22,113 bases of DNA from Isoetes engelmannii (lineage: Eukaryota > Streptophyta > Lycopodiopsida > Isoetales > Isoetaceae): contig JAANSK020260717.1 in NCBI GenBank assembly GCA_011763485.2, positions 1 through 22,113 of the forward strand, read 5' to 3'. Position numbers and translations under genes: made by a program. Below, piece after piece: positions 9,801-17,859 of the stretch; position 1 is the first letter of the stretch; the number at the start of each line of letters is the position of its first letter. The notes beneath the pieces were generated by a model. That model was not told where the DNA came from, ran no database searches, and was given only the letters and a program-made list of their open reading frames with translations.

Positions 9801-12461
9801 GAGAATTGTTGATCTTAGATTTCTGAAGGCCACATAGTTCCGCTAATATAATTGGCCAGTTAATTTCAGAAGCCGCCCAAATGTTCAAATTAGTATTTTC
9901 TTTTTCTCTTTTTGTGTTTTCTTCTGTCATATGTTTTATATGGTTTTTTCATTTGCAGCTGAGCAGGCTTGACACCATACTCTACTTGCTAGTCTATCCA
10001 CAAAGGCCTCTCCTAACTACAAAGTCCATTGAATTGGTATGCGTGGCACCTATATGAGATAGAAGTCTACCTTTGGTTTGTGCCTGATTATCTCTAATCC
10101 TTCTTCGCTTTGCAGGTTGGGTTTGATAAACTTGGTGCAGGACAGAATGCAACTGTTGCTGTGATGAGTTACAGTGGTTATGATATCGAAGATGCAATTG
10201 TCATGAATAAGTATTCCTTAGACCGAGGATTTGGCCGCTGCATAGTTATGAAAAAGTAGGCATTTGCAATACAACTCTCCCTGCATTTCAAACTGGCCAT
10301 AACATCCTATTGTTTCAACACATTAACAGGTTTAGCTCAATCGTTAAAAAGTATCAAAATCGTACATCTGATCGTATTGTGGCACCGAGACAGCCTCACA
10401 CAGGGGTATTTTAAGTTATAAGTTTAGGCCATTCACTTCAAATTATGACTGAGAATGTTACCAAATTTATGCAGGTGCTTGACCATGATGGAATTGCATC
10501 CGTTGGGGAAAGAATACATGATAAGGACATTTTTGTGAACAAAGAGAGTCCCAAGGATTGTCGGGAAGTTGTACCAAATCCAATGGCAATGCCGGATAGG
10601 TACTCACTACCTCATTCGTCATCTTGGAAAGCAGCTTTGGCAGAGCATAGTTGTCTTGCTAGGGATATGACCAGATGGAAGAGATGATAGTTATGCTTAG
10701 GAGGGCGGATGCCTTTGTTTGGCAGGCGTATATGTATTGGGATTTCGACGAGGATTATGATCTCAGGCATGAGATTGCCAACAAAATACATGTTTTTGAT
10801 AAAATATAACACGACTAAAGATTGTTGTGTCTAATGGGAACTTGTTGGACATGCAACTAGTTTCCAGAATATCCTAATTATTGTATATATCATCTTTCCA
10901 GTGCATACAAGCCCACACCGCAAAGATATAAAGGACCTCTGGCAGAATCCTGCGTTGTGGACAAAGTATTGTTAACATCGAGTGATGAACATCAATTTAT
11001 CATAAAATGCCTCATAAGACATACACGGCGACCTGAGGTTTGTAGAGTTTTTGCTTTTCTTTACACCAGCCTTGCGAAATGCGGCATATCTAACTTCGTC
11101 TATACAGCTTGGTGATAAATTTAGTAGCAGGCATGGGCAGAAAGGTGTTTGTGGAACAATTGTGCAACAGGAAGATTTCCCATTCTCAGAGCGTGGAATT
11201 TGTCCCGATTTGATTATGAATCCCCATGGTTTTCCCAGGTTGGTTCAAGCCAGAAACATTTTATGTCCATGACGTGTATATTGAAATCGGCAATCATCAG
11301 ATGAATTTGTTACTGCATATACTGACCAATTTTGCAATAGTCGGATGACTGTAGGAAAAATGATAGAACTTCTTGGAGGAAAAGCAGGCATTTCAACTGG
11401 AAGATTTTTTTATGGTAGTGCATTTGGAGAACCAAGTGGTCATGCAGATACAGTGGAGGTCATCAGGTACCTTATCTTCGGAACAATTGCTTTTGAATGT
11501 ATTGAATGATTCTGACATGTTTATATTATAGTTCCACACTTGTTAAGCATGGTTTCAGCTACAGTGGAAAGGATTTCTTATATTCAGGTAGCTATTGTTA
11601 CAGTAATTATACTTATTATTTATCTATTATTATTAATCTTCTTCTTTTCTTATTACTACTAAATAATTAACAACGTTGTTAGGCATTACTGGATACCCAC
11701 TTCAAGCATATATATTCATGGGACCAATCTACTATCAAAAGCTGAAGCACATGGTTAGTTCTTGGGAACTCCAGTATTTATTTTTCTCTCCTTTTAGTTA
11801 GAACCATCAAAACTGAGGAACTACAGTATGCAGGTGCTAGACAAAATGCATGCCCGTGCTCAAGGCCCTAGGGTGGTTCTAACGAGACAGCCAACTGAAG
11901 GCAGAAGCCGAGAAGGAGGTTAGGTGTGATACGAATTGATATTGTCAAGGCCTCTTATCTTTAATGCATACTTTTGGTATGTAGGACTACGGTTAGGTGA
12001 AATGGAACGTGACTGCCTGATTGCTTATGGTTCAAGCATGCTTCTCATGGAACGATTAATGATTTCGAGTGATCAATTCCAAAGCCAGGTATCCTGTCTA
12101 TTTAGGGGATACATGAGAAACGATTTTTTTGTTTCAACCTGTCTAGACTAATCTCTTTGCAGGTTTGTACAAAATGTGGCTTACTCGGTTTCTACAGTCA
12201 TAAACTGAAGATGAACTTTTGTTCGTTTTGTAAAAATGGCGAAAATATGGCGACCATGAAATTGCCATATGCTTGCAAGCTCTTGTTCCAGGTATGCACA
12301 TATTGAAGATGCTCCAATTACATAAATTCCAATATAGTAGTTACATTGTGTTGAAGCTGTTTAGGTCAAATACCAAATATAAGCTTCTAAGGGCCATTGG
12401 AATTATGCAGGAGCTACAATCAATGAATATTATTCCTCGGCTAGAGCTTGCAGAGGCTTAG
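890..12461 (+). CDS. NRPC2: DNA-directed RNA polymerase III subunit RPC2 (second-largest subunit), 36 exons
   Basis: Second-largest, beta-like catalytic subunit of nuclear RNA polymerase III, which makes tRNAs, 5S rRNA, U6 and other small RNAs. Exons inferred from conserved blocks and GT-AG borders: 890-985, 1054-1181, 1263-1355, 1422-1500, 1569-1659, 1727-1844, 2334-2439, 2519-2629, 2747-2806, 3394-3435, 3504-3554, 3628-3726, 3796-3855, 4474-4566, 6331-6432, 6506-6616, 7527-7643, 8136-8252, 8315-8395, 8470-8574, 8644-8724, 8826-8957, 9637-9681, 9959-10036, 10116-10255, 10330-10405, 10475-10599, 10902-11037, 11108-11238, 11341-11466, 11532-11587, 11683-11753, 11834-11918, 11985-12088, 12163-12291, 12411-12461. 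They sum to 3426 bases: 1141 residues plus stop, close to the roughly 1130-1160 of known RPC2. It is RPC2 rather than RPB2 or RPA2 because blocks such as [20 protein letters not shown] and the ending [12 protein letters not shown] match RPC2. The exact start is uncertain: ATG 890 is in frame, but an acceptor at 905/906 suggests a spliced upstream start. Exons 10 and 11 are the least conserved and least certain. Confidence 0.95.
1863..1910. repeat. 24-bp perfect tandem duplication in intron 6
   Basis: The 24-base unit starting attatgccagtatt occurs twice head to tail (1863-1886, 1887-1910) without mismatch, just inside the 5' end of intron 6. It is not coding in the spliced gene. A perfect copy suggests a recent duplication. 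Confidence 0.95.
2807..3393 (+). other. RPC2 intron 9 (587 bases)
   Basis: Sequence between exons 9 and 10. It is AT-rich and I see no conserved protein, structured RNA or transposon signature. The two + strand ORFs in it (2749-2931, partly exon 9, and 3161-3385) do not resemble known families. Confidence 0.6.
4066..4218. repeat. inverted-repeat element 1 in intron 13 (MITE-like)
   Basis: The arm at 4066-4096 (caacgaaattttaggg...ttgaaatttcgg) is the reverse complement of the arm at 4189-4218, with one substitution and one single-base indel over about 30 bases. About 90 bases of unrelated sequence separate the arms. The layout resembles a miniature inverted-repeat transposon or a long hairpin. 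No target-site duplication was identified. It lies in an intron of RPC2 and touches inverted-repeat element 2. Confidence 0.75.
4221..4332. repeat. inverted-repeat element 2 in intron 13 (long foldback hairpin)
   Basis: Left arm segments gaattttcaggagc, agagaatttc and aattttctggcg (4221-4263) match in reverse complement cgccagaaaatt, gaaattctct and gctcctgaaaatt (4290-4332). The tip forms a further stem, gtggc-ttc-gccac. The result is a nearly continuous foldback of about 112 bases with small bulges. It could be a MITE or a hairpin RNA when RPC2 is transcribed. No protein is encoded. Confidence 0.85.
5242..5444 (-). mobile_element. LTR of a small or truncated LTR retrotransposon in intron 14
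   Basis: Read on the minus strand, this segment begins TGTTAGCATATGAC and ends GGTACCATGTAACA, with the TG...CA ends and short terminal inverted repeat (TGTTA/TAACA) of a Copia-type LTR. It is preceded on the same strand by a purine tract GAGGAGGGA (5445-5453), as expected for a 3' LTR. A second purine tract followed by TGTTAG occurs at 5514-5519, so the true boundary could be 5513 instead. A TATA-like stretch (catataatgc) lies inside. The partner 5' LTR and the usual gag-pol proteins were not found, so this is a remnant or a non-autonomous element. Confidence 0.55.
5592..6053 (-). CDS. unidentified 153-codon ORF antisense to RPC2 intron 14
   Basis: I do not recognise the protein. It is open for 153 codons from an ATG at 6053 and has balanced composition, without low complexity, signal peptide or membrane segment. 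It lies just upstream, in its own direction, of the LTR at 5242-5444, so it may be internal sequence of that retroelement, though I see no integrase, reverse transcriptase, RNase H or gag zinc-knuckle motif. It could also be a captured host gene fragment or a chance ORF. Confidence 0.3.
   Translation of the reverse strand: MEYLMHRDLNGSNKLLTMRYRCLHSENKVLVTTEVFDTQLSHGFFELYEHQTHELMVQSANSLAGQFVASHEVSSSKPLNLCDAAMIRRCSLILDGTKSDLSRKGTALQKIHLVDIGYKFHNASYEQGYISGLDVYISTKREWYMGREFMVSN
6617..7526 (+). other. RPC2 intron 16 (910 bases), probably containing inserted sequence
   Basis: Much longer than most introns of the gene. The stretch about 6860-7230 is less AT-rich than the surrounding intron and includes a 78-codon + strand ORF (6861-7097) and further open sequence to about 7235. 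No known domain or terminal repeats were recognised. It may be an old insertion. Confidence 0.4.
8073..8148 (+). repeat. duplicated 3' splice-site region before exon 18
   Basis: Two similar copies about 41 bases apart (from 8073 and from 8114) each contain gtttgc, a T-rich run, ggtcc and ccagtgtat. Both supply a usable acceptor: ccag ending at 8094 and ccag ending at 8135. The downstream one gives the conserved reading frame of exon 18 ([12 protein letters not shown]). Use of the upstream one would read Cys-Ile-Ile and then a stop. Confidence 0.7.
8958..9636 (+). other. RPC2 intron 22 (679 bases)
   Basis: Intron between the blocks NQSPRNTYQ and [10 protein letters not shown] see no protein motif, repeat or structured RNA in it. 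Confidence 0.6.
9959..12461 (+). other. NRPC2: RPC2 exons 24-36: hybrid-binding/wall, anchor and clamp with zinc ribbon (residues 707-1141)
   Basis: [15 protein letters not shown] in exon 25 contains E757 and D758, matching the acidic pair that helps place the second metal ion in the active site of beta-like subunits. [15 protein letters not shown] (exon 29, residues 893-907) and [16 protein letters not shown] (exon 30) are universal family motifs. [13 protein letters not shown] and [20 protein letters not shown] (exons 33-34) form the anchor and clamp loop. Exon 35 encodes a C4 zinc ribbon with cysteines at 1084, 1087, 1102 and 1105. Exon 36 encodes the 16-residue tail and a TAG stop ending at 12461. 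All key residues are present, so the product should be functional. Confidence 0.92.
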
Positions 12462-12670
12462 CCCCTCAGGAGCAGTTCCTTCGTTTTATGGAGGCTCGGC
12501 TATGTACAGTTATAACATGCGGAAAAGGTGTACATGAGAGAACTTGTACTAAAAAATAGTGCCTGACAGGCATAAGTATCTTCTGTAGAACTGTACTGCA
12601 TCATTATTATCTATCGCTGCTCCAAGGGTTGAACTAAAAAGATGTAAATAAATGCACTGTTATTAATGTG
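12462..12670 (+). promoter_or_regulatory. RPC2 3' UTR with polyadenylation signal
   Basis: Follows the TAG stop of RPC2. A canonical AATAAA at 12647-12652 lies 186 bases after the stop, with T-rich sequence downstream, so cleavage probably occurs about 12665-12690. The end point is inferred. Confidence 0.55.
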
Positions 12671-13121
12671 AAGGTTCTCAATCCTCCACTTTTCAACAGG
12701 ATTATCCCACCTGCATTTATCACTCAATCAACACCACATCAAATAAATAGATAGCATTCTGTACCAACGGTATTGTATGTTACCATAAATGACTTAACTG
12801 AAGGAGAAGATAACCGATCAACAGCTCCAAAATAACCGATTACCTGCTGCAATCCGATGAGCTGTTCCACTATTTGGTCTTATATATAAGAATTAAAAGA
12901 ATGGCTGGGAATAACCTTTGTTATTGCATTGCTGTAAACTGTTTCTCATTGCTTCTCCAAGCTTCGAATTTTCTTTCTTTCCTTGCAATTTAATGGCATT
13001 GGAATTTAGCAATTCTAGTCTAAATATCACTACCATGCAGCAATTGCTTGCAAGAACTGCCCTTAAGGATTGAACTGTTGCACTATGCATCCATATTGGT
13101 ATGTTGCTTGAGTGAAGAGAG
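12671..13121. other. intergenic, nothing identified
   Basis: Sequence between the RPC2 3' end and the first recognisable codons of the transposase relic. No gene was seen. It probably includes the left end of the Merlin element, but I could not find a matching terminal inverted repeat. Confidence 0.4.
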
Positions 13122-14027
13122 TGTGAGAAGTGTGGAAAAACCATGAAGTTGAGAGGAGACAATAGGGGAACGAAGGCAAGGATTGAAGTGGAAGTGCAAA
13201 GGGAAAAGGTGCATTTTTTCAATATTCGTTTTGTAGAGATATTTGGTTTTCTAGATCACATCTTACATTAGAACAAATGTTATTAGTGATGCATTGGTGG
13301 GCAATGAGAATGCTCCAAGAATGCACTAGGAATGATTGTGTAATTGTTGCAGAGGCTATTGTGAATTGATTCAATTTCTGTAGAGATATTTGCAGTATCT
13401 CCATTCAAAAACATAATCAAGTTATAGGTGGTACAAGAAAGATTGTGGAGATCGATGGAAGTAAAATTTTTAAGAGAAAATATAATAAGGGCCATAGAGT
13501 GGAAGGACAATGGTTTTTTGGTGGTGTAGAAAGGGATTCTGACAAGATATTTATAGTTCCTGTTCCTAATAAAACAACAGATACATTAATGGACATAATT
13601 TTCCATTATATTGCTCCAGGAAGTATTATCTATAGTGGATGTTGGTCTGGGTATGATCCGAATGGTTGAATCAAATAAACATAATTTTCCATTATATTGC
13701 TCCAGGAAGTATTATCTATAGTGGTTGTTGGTCTGGGTATGATCCGAATGGTTGAATCAAATAAAGTATGAGCACTGTACTGTGAATTATTTCCAAGAGT
13801 TTAAAGATTCCATTACAGGTTTTCATACTAACAGAATAGAGTCTACTTAGGGCGCAGTTAAGAAATCTTTACCACGCTACGGTACTGTTAAGAGTCTGTA
13901 TAAATCTTATTTTTTGGAGTACATATGGAGAAAACGGTTTGTGAAGATAAAAAATGAGGCATTTAACATCCTTTGTGATCATGCTAGAATGTACAACAAA
14001 GAGGTTTTGAATGGTCCCGAGGACTAG
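13122..14027 (+). pseudogene. decayed Merlin / IS1595 (ISXO2)-like DDE transposase
   Basis: In broken frames the translation follows the ISXO2-like transposase domain from end to end: an N-terminal zinc motif (CEKCG, 13122-13136, later WKC), a helical part (LTLEQMLLVMHWWAMRML), FNFCRDIC, the catalytic block VEIDGSKIFKRKYNKGHRVE with FFGGVERDSDKIFIVPVP, then HTNRIEST and GAVKKSLPRYGTVKSLY, ending VLNGPED and TAG at 14027. In that family the first and third catalytic acids lie in VEID and RIE. The second, usually SD.W, is here SGCW. In-frame stops sit at 13367-13369 (a Trp position) and 13848-13850 (Trp expected after RIEST). Frameshifts and an 86-bp duplication break it further. Not functional. 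Confidence 0.85.
13593..13764 (+). repeat. 86-bp tandem duplication inside the transposase relic
   Basis: Bases 13593-13678 and 13679-13764 are identical except for one substitution (A at 13639, T at 13725). The unit covers the segment encoding IIFHYIAPGSIIYSGCW. Its length is not a multiple of three, so it shifts the frame. Confidence 0.95.
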
Positions 14028-14839
14028 CGTAAATGTCTTTTTTTTTAAATGAATTTTTATCCTAGAGTCAGCCAGATCCAGAATTGCATATATGTGAGAA
14101 TTGAATGCGTTCAGTTTCATATTCGTTCTATTTCTTGTTTGTTATGTACAGTTTTTTTGAACAAACGAAAATGTTAAGAAACAAACAGAAATGGCGGACG
14201 TCGTTCCCCCGCGACTGTTTTTTGTTGGCCATTTCCACTACGCTTTCCCTCTGCTCCATTGTCTTGTTGAGGGAGAACACGTAATTCACAATGCTTTCTA
14301 TCGGAGCTTGCAATCCAGTGTTCTTCATCTTTGTATTCGGGAATAGATTATGACAACTAGCTACTGAATTCAAATGAATAAGAGCAGGAATGGAATCGGA
14401 TGAATCAAGATTAAGGCCTCCTCTCATATTTATATAAAAGACCTTTTTCTGTAAGGAGCCTTTTGATTAATAATATCTACAGAAGAAAGACTATCTAATA
14501 AATCAGCCAGATGAATAAAAGTCGGACTAGAAGTTATGAGCCAAGGTCATAACGTGTTATTTTTTTTGCCAAGAAAAAAGTTCGAATTTTAACATATTGA
14601 AACTTGCTATTGATTAATGCGAGTACCCTGACTTCAAATATGCAATCAGAATTCTCAAAAAACTACTTTAACCTCCATCTTAGTACTCAAACTTGTGTTG
14701 CGCATAGTTGCAGAATTCCTTTCATGTCTCTGAATGTCCATAGCTTAACCTACAAGGTATCCAGATAAGAAATAGACAACTTTGAGCAAATCTTAGAATT
14801 GAACAGGTTTAATGCATTGGAAATGGAAATGGGTTGCAG
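14028..14839. other. no recognised gene; one anonymous minus-strand ORF
   Basis: Contains a 99-codon minus-strand ORF (14128-14427) that matches no family I know and is preceded on its own strand by an AT-rich TATATAAATA directly before its ATG. A T run at about 14038-14046 follows the transposase. The right end of the Merlin element should lie near the start of this stretch but no terminal repeat was identified. Confidence 0.3.
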
Positions 14840-14969
14840 GGGGCTGATATTTGTTGTGGACAGCAGCGACAGAGAGCGAATGACGTAGGTAAAAACTAAG
14901 TCCCATAAGGTTGCCTCAGATGCAAGGCTTGCTTCCACCAAGGTGTTGGTTTTTGCAAACACGAAATAG
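14840..14969 (+). pseudogene. fragment of an ARF-family small GTPase gene
   Basis: Directly after an acceptor-like ttgcag, codons read GLIFVVDSSDRERMT, almost identical to the block after switch II in ADP-ribosylation factors (usually QGLIFVVDSNDRER). The first base, G40 of 14840, would complete a split Gln codon, as in a spliced gene. A donor-like tagGTAAAA follows at 14889. A second stretch ending KVLVFANTK and TAG (14940-14969) resembles the guanine-specificity block LLVFANKQD but lacks the key KQD. The P-loop, switch regions and C-terminal helix are absent nearby. It is a relic of one exon region, possibly carried by a transposon. Confidence 0.6.
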
Positions 14970-15084
14970 AACAAAACATGAAATAGGGAGGTAGTAGAGC
15001 TTACCTGGGGTGGAGCTTACCTGTGGTTGTTTGGTCGGCAGGCTTGGCCGCAGCAGCAAAAGCGGTGTTGGAGCAGAGAACGGC
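14970..15084. other. short intergenic stretch with paired donor-like motifs on the minus strand
   Basis: Contains gagcttacctg twice (14997-15007 and 15013-15023), which reads CAGGTAAGCTC on the minus strand. No gene was assigned. Confidence 0.4.
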
Positions 15085-15156
15085 AAAAAAAATTTTTTTT
15101 TTGGGGAAAATCAATCACTCGGTTTTTTTTTTTTTTTTGGCAAAAATAATACACGT

Positions 15157-15187
<31 letters not shown>
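15085..15187. repeat. cluster of long T homopolymers
   Basis: An A8-T10 run (15085-15102), a T16 run (15123-15138) and a T29 run (15159-15187). T runs on the + strand look like poly(A) tails of minus-strand retroposons. The longest could close an element whose body lies to its right, but no body was identified with certainty. Confidence 0.85.
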
Positions 15188-15197
15188 CATCATAATG

Positions 15198-15233
15198 GAT
15201 CACGCATTAGGAATTTAGGGCTAACGCGTGATC
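15198..15233. repeat. 12-bp inverted repeat next to the poly(T) tract
   Basis: gatcacgcatta (15198-15209) and taacgcgtgatc (15222-15233) pair with one mismatch around a 12-base loop. Function unknown. Confidence 0.75.
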
Positions 15234-16066
15234 TACTAACCTTCTTAACACCAAGAGACTGCCGAATTTGTTAGAGGCGCAGACTTGGAGTGAAGAACAT
15301 GGATCCAGAATCGACCCTTCAAGTCTCTGTCAAATTTGCAGCAAGAATCGACTCGTCAAATATATGTTCGAACCCTAAAATTCGAGTATCCAGGTTATTC
15401 CAATAAACGCCATATCCACAATCATGTTTTATTGATTTAAATTGATTTCTTAGATTCCCTTTTAATTGTGTAAGTTCGCTCTACACTTTGCACAAATAAA
15501 CCTTAGACGTTCTCCACGTGGTTCTAGAATTTTCTAGGACGCTAGGTATTCCAAAGATCCATCGAGATTCTCTTAGACAGGTCAACTGTGAGAAAATGAG
15601 AGGCAATACATAGTCCTTCCACCTATCCTGGAATCCCAAAGTAAGTAATTAAGTAGTAGTAGTCATTCACGATAAAAAATCCCTAACAAGAGAATTAATG
15701 TTCATAATTGCTAGTCACATGGACAAACCTATAGTGGGATCCCGTCCTCGGAGATCGCATGCTCCAGGGGATCCCGATCTCTGGGATCCCCAAGAAATCG
15801 AGATCCCCGAGAAAAATACCTCCAGGATCCCCCAATTCAGGGTAAAAGTATAAGCGCCGTGGGTATTTAGGCTAGCTCTAAGAAGTGTTTTCCTCGGAGA
15901 ACTTTAGAGGAAATGGAGCTGACGAGCTTTAAGTAAGGGATTCTAGGAGACAGAAATGGACGAGTTAGTTTGAGGAATGTAGGGACGGATCACAATAAGG
16001 ATATATAGATTGGTGGTTATGTTTCCGTATTAATGCGTAATTACATGGCAGGGAAGGGCACATATG
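15234..16066. other. no recognised gene; contains a GGGATCCC cluster
   Basis: No protein or RNA gene was recognised. At 15736-15743, 15768-15775 and 15783-15790 the 8-base palindrome GGGATCCC occurs, with a further GGATCC at 15825-15830, forming dyad-rich sequence. The right part may be the 3' trailing region of LINE B. Confidence 0.5.
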
Positions 16067-16613
16067 CTAATATAATAGCACGGTTGCTATCGATGCTGGT
16101 GTTGCTTGTTTGATCCCCAATTCCCTGCATTGGAAGTGTTTTATTATTTTCTCTCCTTTTATCCATTTAGTACCTGCCGTACTACATCCCCACACTTCTA
16201 CCCCATATAACATTGCTGGTGTTACTGTCATGTCGAACATCTGATTCTTTATCCTCCAATACGTTATGAGGTGTTCCGCACATAAATATTGCATCCCATA
16301 GTAGTTCTTCATTGCTAACTGCCATCTTTCTTCCAAACCCTGTTTCCACGTTCTCCTATTCCCTGTCTTGTAACTGAGGTATTTGTACTCCTCCACTTTA
16401 TCTACTGGCTGTCCCAGATATGTGACCATTTATTTTTGTTTTTTTCCAAATTAACTATTGACCCTGTCAGTGCACAAAACTCCTCTAGTATTCCGAGTAG
16501 ACGCTCATGTTCATTTCTTTCTGTGGTCATTAGTATGAGGTCATCCGCATAGTACATATTCGGAACCTTCGCCCCTCTCCATTCTGGGGCTATCACATCT
16601 CCAATTGTCATAC
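16067..16613 (-). pseudogene. LINE B: 3' part of a non-LTR reverse transcriptase, frameshifted
   Basis: On the minus strand the first part (about 16613-16434) reads MTIGDVIAPEWRGAKVPNMY followed by YADD (16540-16551), the reverse transcriptase active-site box, then FCALTGSIVNLEKNK. After a frameshift near 16430, by a T-rich run, it continues (16429-16067) with PVDKVEEYKYL, the thumb region and YGVEVWGC. Palm, finger and endonuclease parts upstream are missing because LINE A's tail begins at once. The sequence around YADD differs from that in LINE A, so it is a separate family. Not functional. Confidence 0.85.
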
Positions 16614-16618
16614 TGAAA

Positions 16619-16643
16619 GAATAGAATAGAATAGAATAGAATA
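16619..16643. repeat. (GAATA)5 / (TATTC)5 tail of LINE A
   Basis: Five perfect copies of GAATA on the + strand, which is TATTC on the coding strand, directly after CAATAAAAATC. Its place after the ORF2 stop and 3' UTR marks it as the element's simple-repeat 3' tail in place of poly(A). Confidence 0.85.
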
Positions 16644-16720
16644 GATTTTTATTGTCCACGGAGGCCAATTGGCCTATGGGACCTAAACAAAGAGAGCAAC
16701 AAGACGATTATTGTCAGGAT

Positions 16721-17260
16721 TTAAAAACCCACACAGCGAAGGGTTTTCGAGGGAAAAACCTTGGCAGTAATAAGTATGCTGGCATACTGTACAATAATAT
16801 AGTGCCATTCAGGGACTGGCGGACATAACTGATTCCGTGTATCCATCACTGCTTGAAGATATGAGCCCATCAAGCCCATAGAGGTCGTGTTCAATAGCTC
16901 ATGCAATGGCTCAGGCACAACTACCTGAACATACCGTGCTCAAATATGATTGAATGCTGGACAGGTCTGAAGTGCATGGCATTCATCTTCAATGCATCCC
17001 TATTGGCAACACTGACGGATCCTGTCCTCGCGTGCCTCACAGGTCCATCGGTCTGTTTCAATCTGGAGGCGATGTGCACCCGTTCGGATGGAAGATATTA
17101 GTCCGCGCCTCTTCATAGGCAAATGAGTACGCAAATAGTGTTGTGGGCCTCGGGTGAGCATGGGATTGACCTGTTGCCGATAGTGTGCCATTGACGTGTG
17201 CCAGTGCCAGTGCATCTGGAACCCAGAGTTTGCTAAGGACGCAAGCCTCAAGATACTGCT
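16721..17260 (-). pseudogene. LINE A ORF2 C-terminal region with zinc knuckle
   Basis: Minus-strand frames give RIRQCCQ, then EDECHALQTCPAF, the C-x2-C...H...C-type knuckle often found at the end of LINE ORF2 proteins. The terminal part is PEPLHELLNTTSMGLM to RCVGF and a stop at 16721-16723. A stop between CCQ and the rest, and another before the tail, show decay. The knuckle is thought to help RNA or target binding in related elements. Confidence 0.6.
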
Positions 17261-17859
17261 TCAATTGATCATGGTCCTTCTATATTCGTACGTGCACACA
17301 CCTGTGTGCCTGTACATTCCATTGGGAGAACCATTGAGCTTGCTTGTCCTTCTAGCAGGCTTTGAGGCGTCATGGGCCCATTGCTACAGCTGAAGAAAGA
17401 TTGGGCAAACGGGCATCACCCATACCAACGACCTTTTGGAAGTAAATAATATGACGGTCCAGTGCGGCCCTCTGAAGGGTAAGAAACTCATCTCCTACAG
17501 CAGGATCTGATATGGAACTGTGGACTTCACCCCAAGTGCTCGTGTCAAGAAGGCCTTCTGTCCTGTACCTGTTCCAGATCATTCCAGGTGGCGAGGGATA
17601 TCACCGGATCCCACACCTCCACCTCATACAAACATAGTGGTTCAACCAAGGCCCTGAATAAGTGTGCCTGATGACCTCAAGCATACAGCATTGCCTTGTG
17701 ACTGTTGTTCTGCATGGCATACAATGCTTTCCAACCTACTGTGATGCGTAGTCTGATGGAAGCGTCCCAGTGTGTGGTAGTAGAAAACTCAATTCCCAAA
17801 TATTTGTAGGCCGGAGCTACCTCCACATTCTGTCGCTGGTAAGTGAGGAAGGGAGGGAG

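Noticed and set aside
12822-12876. aacagctc...gagctgtt inverted repeat downstream of RPC2
   Set aside because: Only eight pairs with a long loop in AT-rich sequence; likely chance and eukaryotic genes do not need such a terminator.
14750-14974. 74-codon minus-strand ORF
   Set aside because: It is the antisense shadow of the ARF-like fragment on the + strand, whose motif is much more convincing.
15010-15274. Two overlapping + strand ORFs through the poly(T) region
   Set aside because: They consist largely of phenylalanine runs translated from homopolymers.
15360-15380. gttcgaaccc, a possible tRNA T-arm on the minus strand
   Set aside because: No pairing T-stem, anticodon arm or acceptor stem could be found around it.
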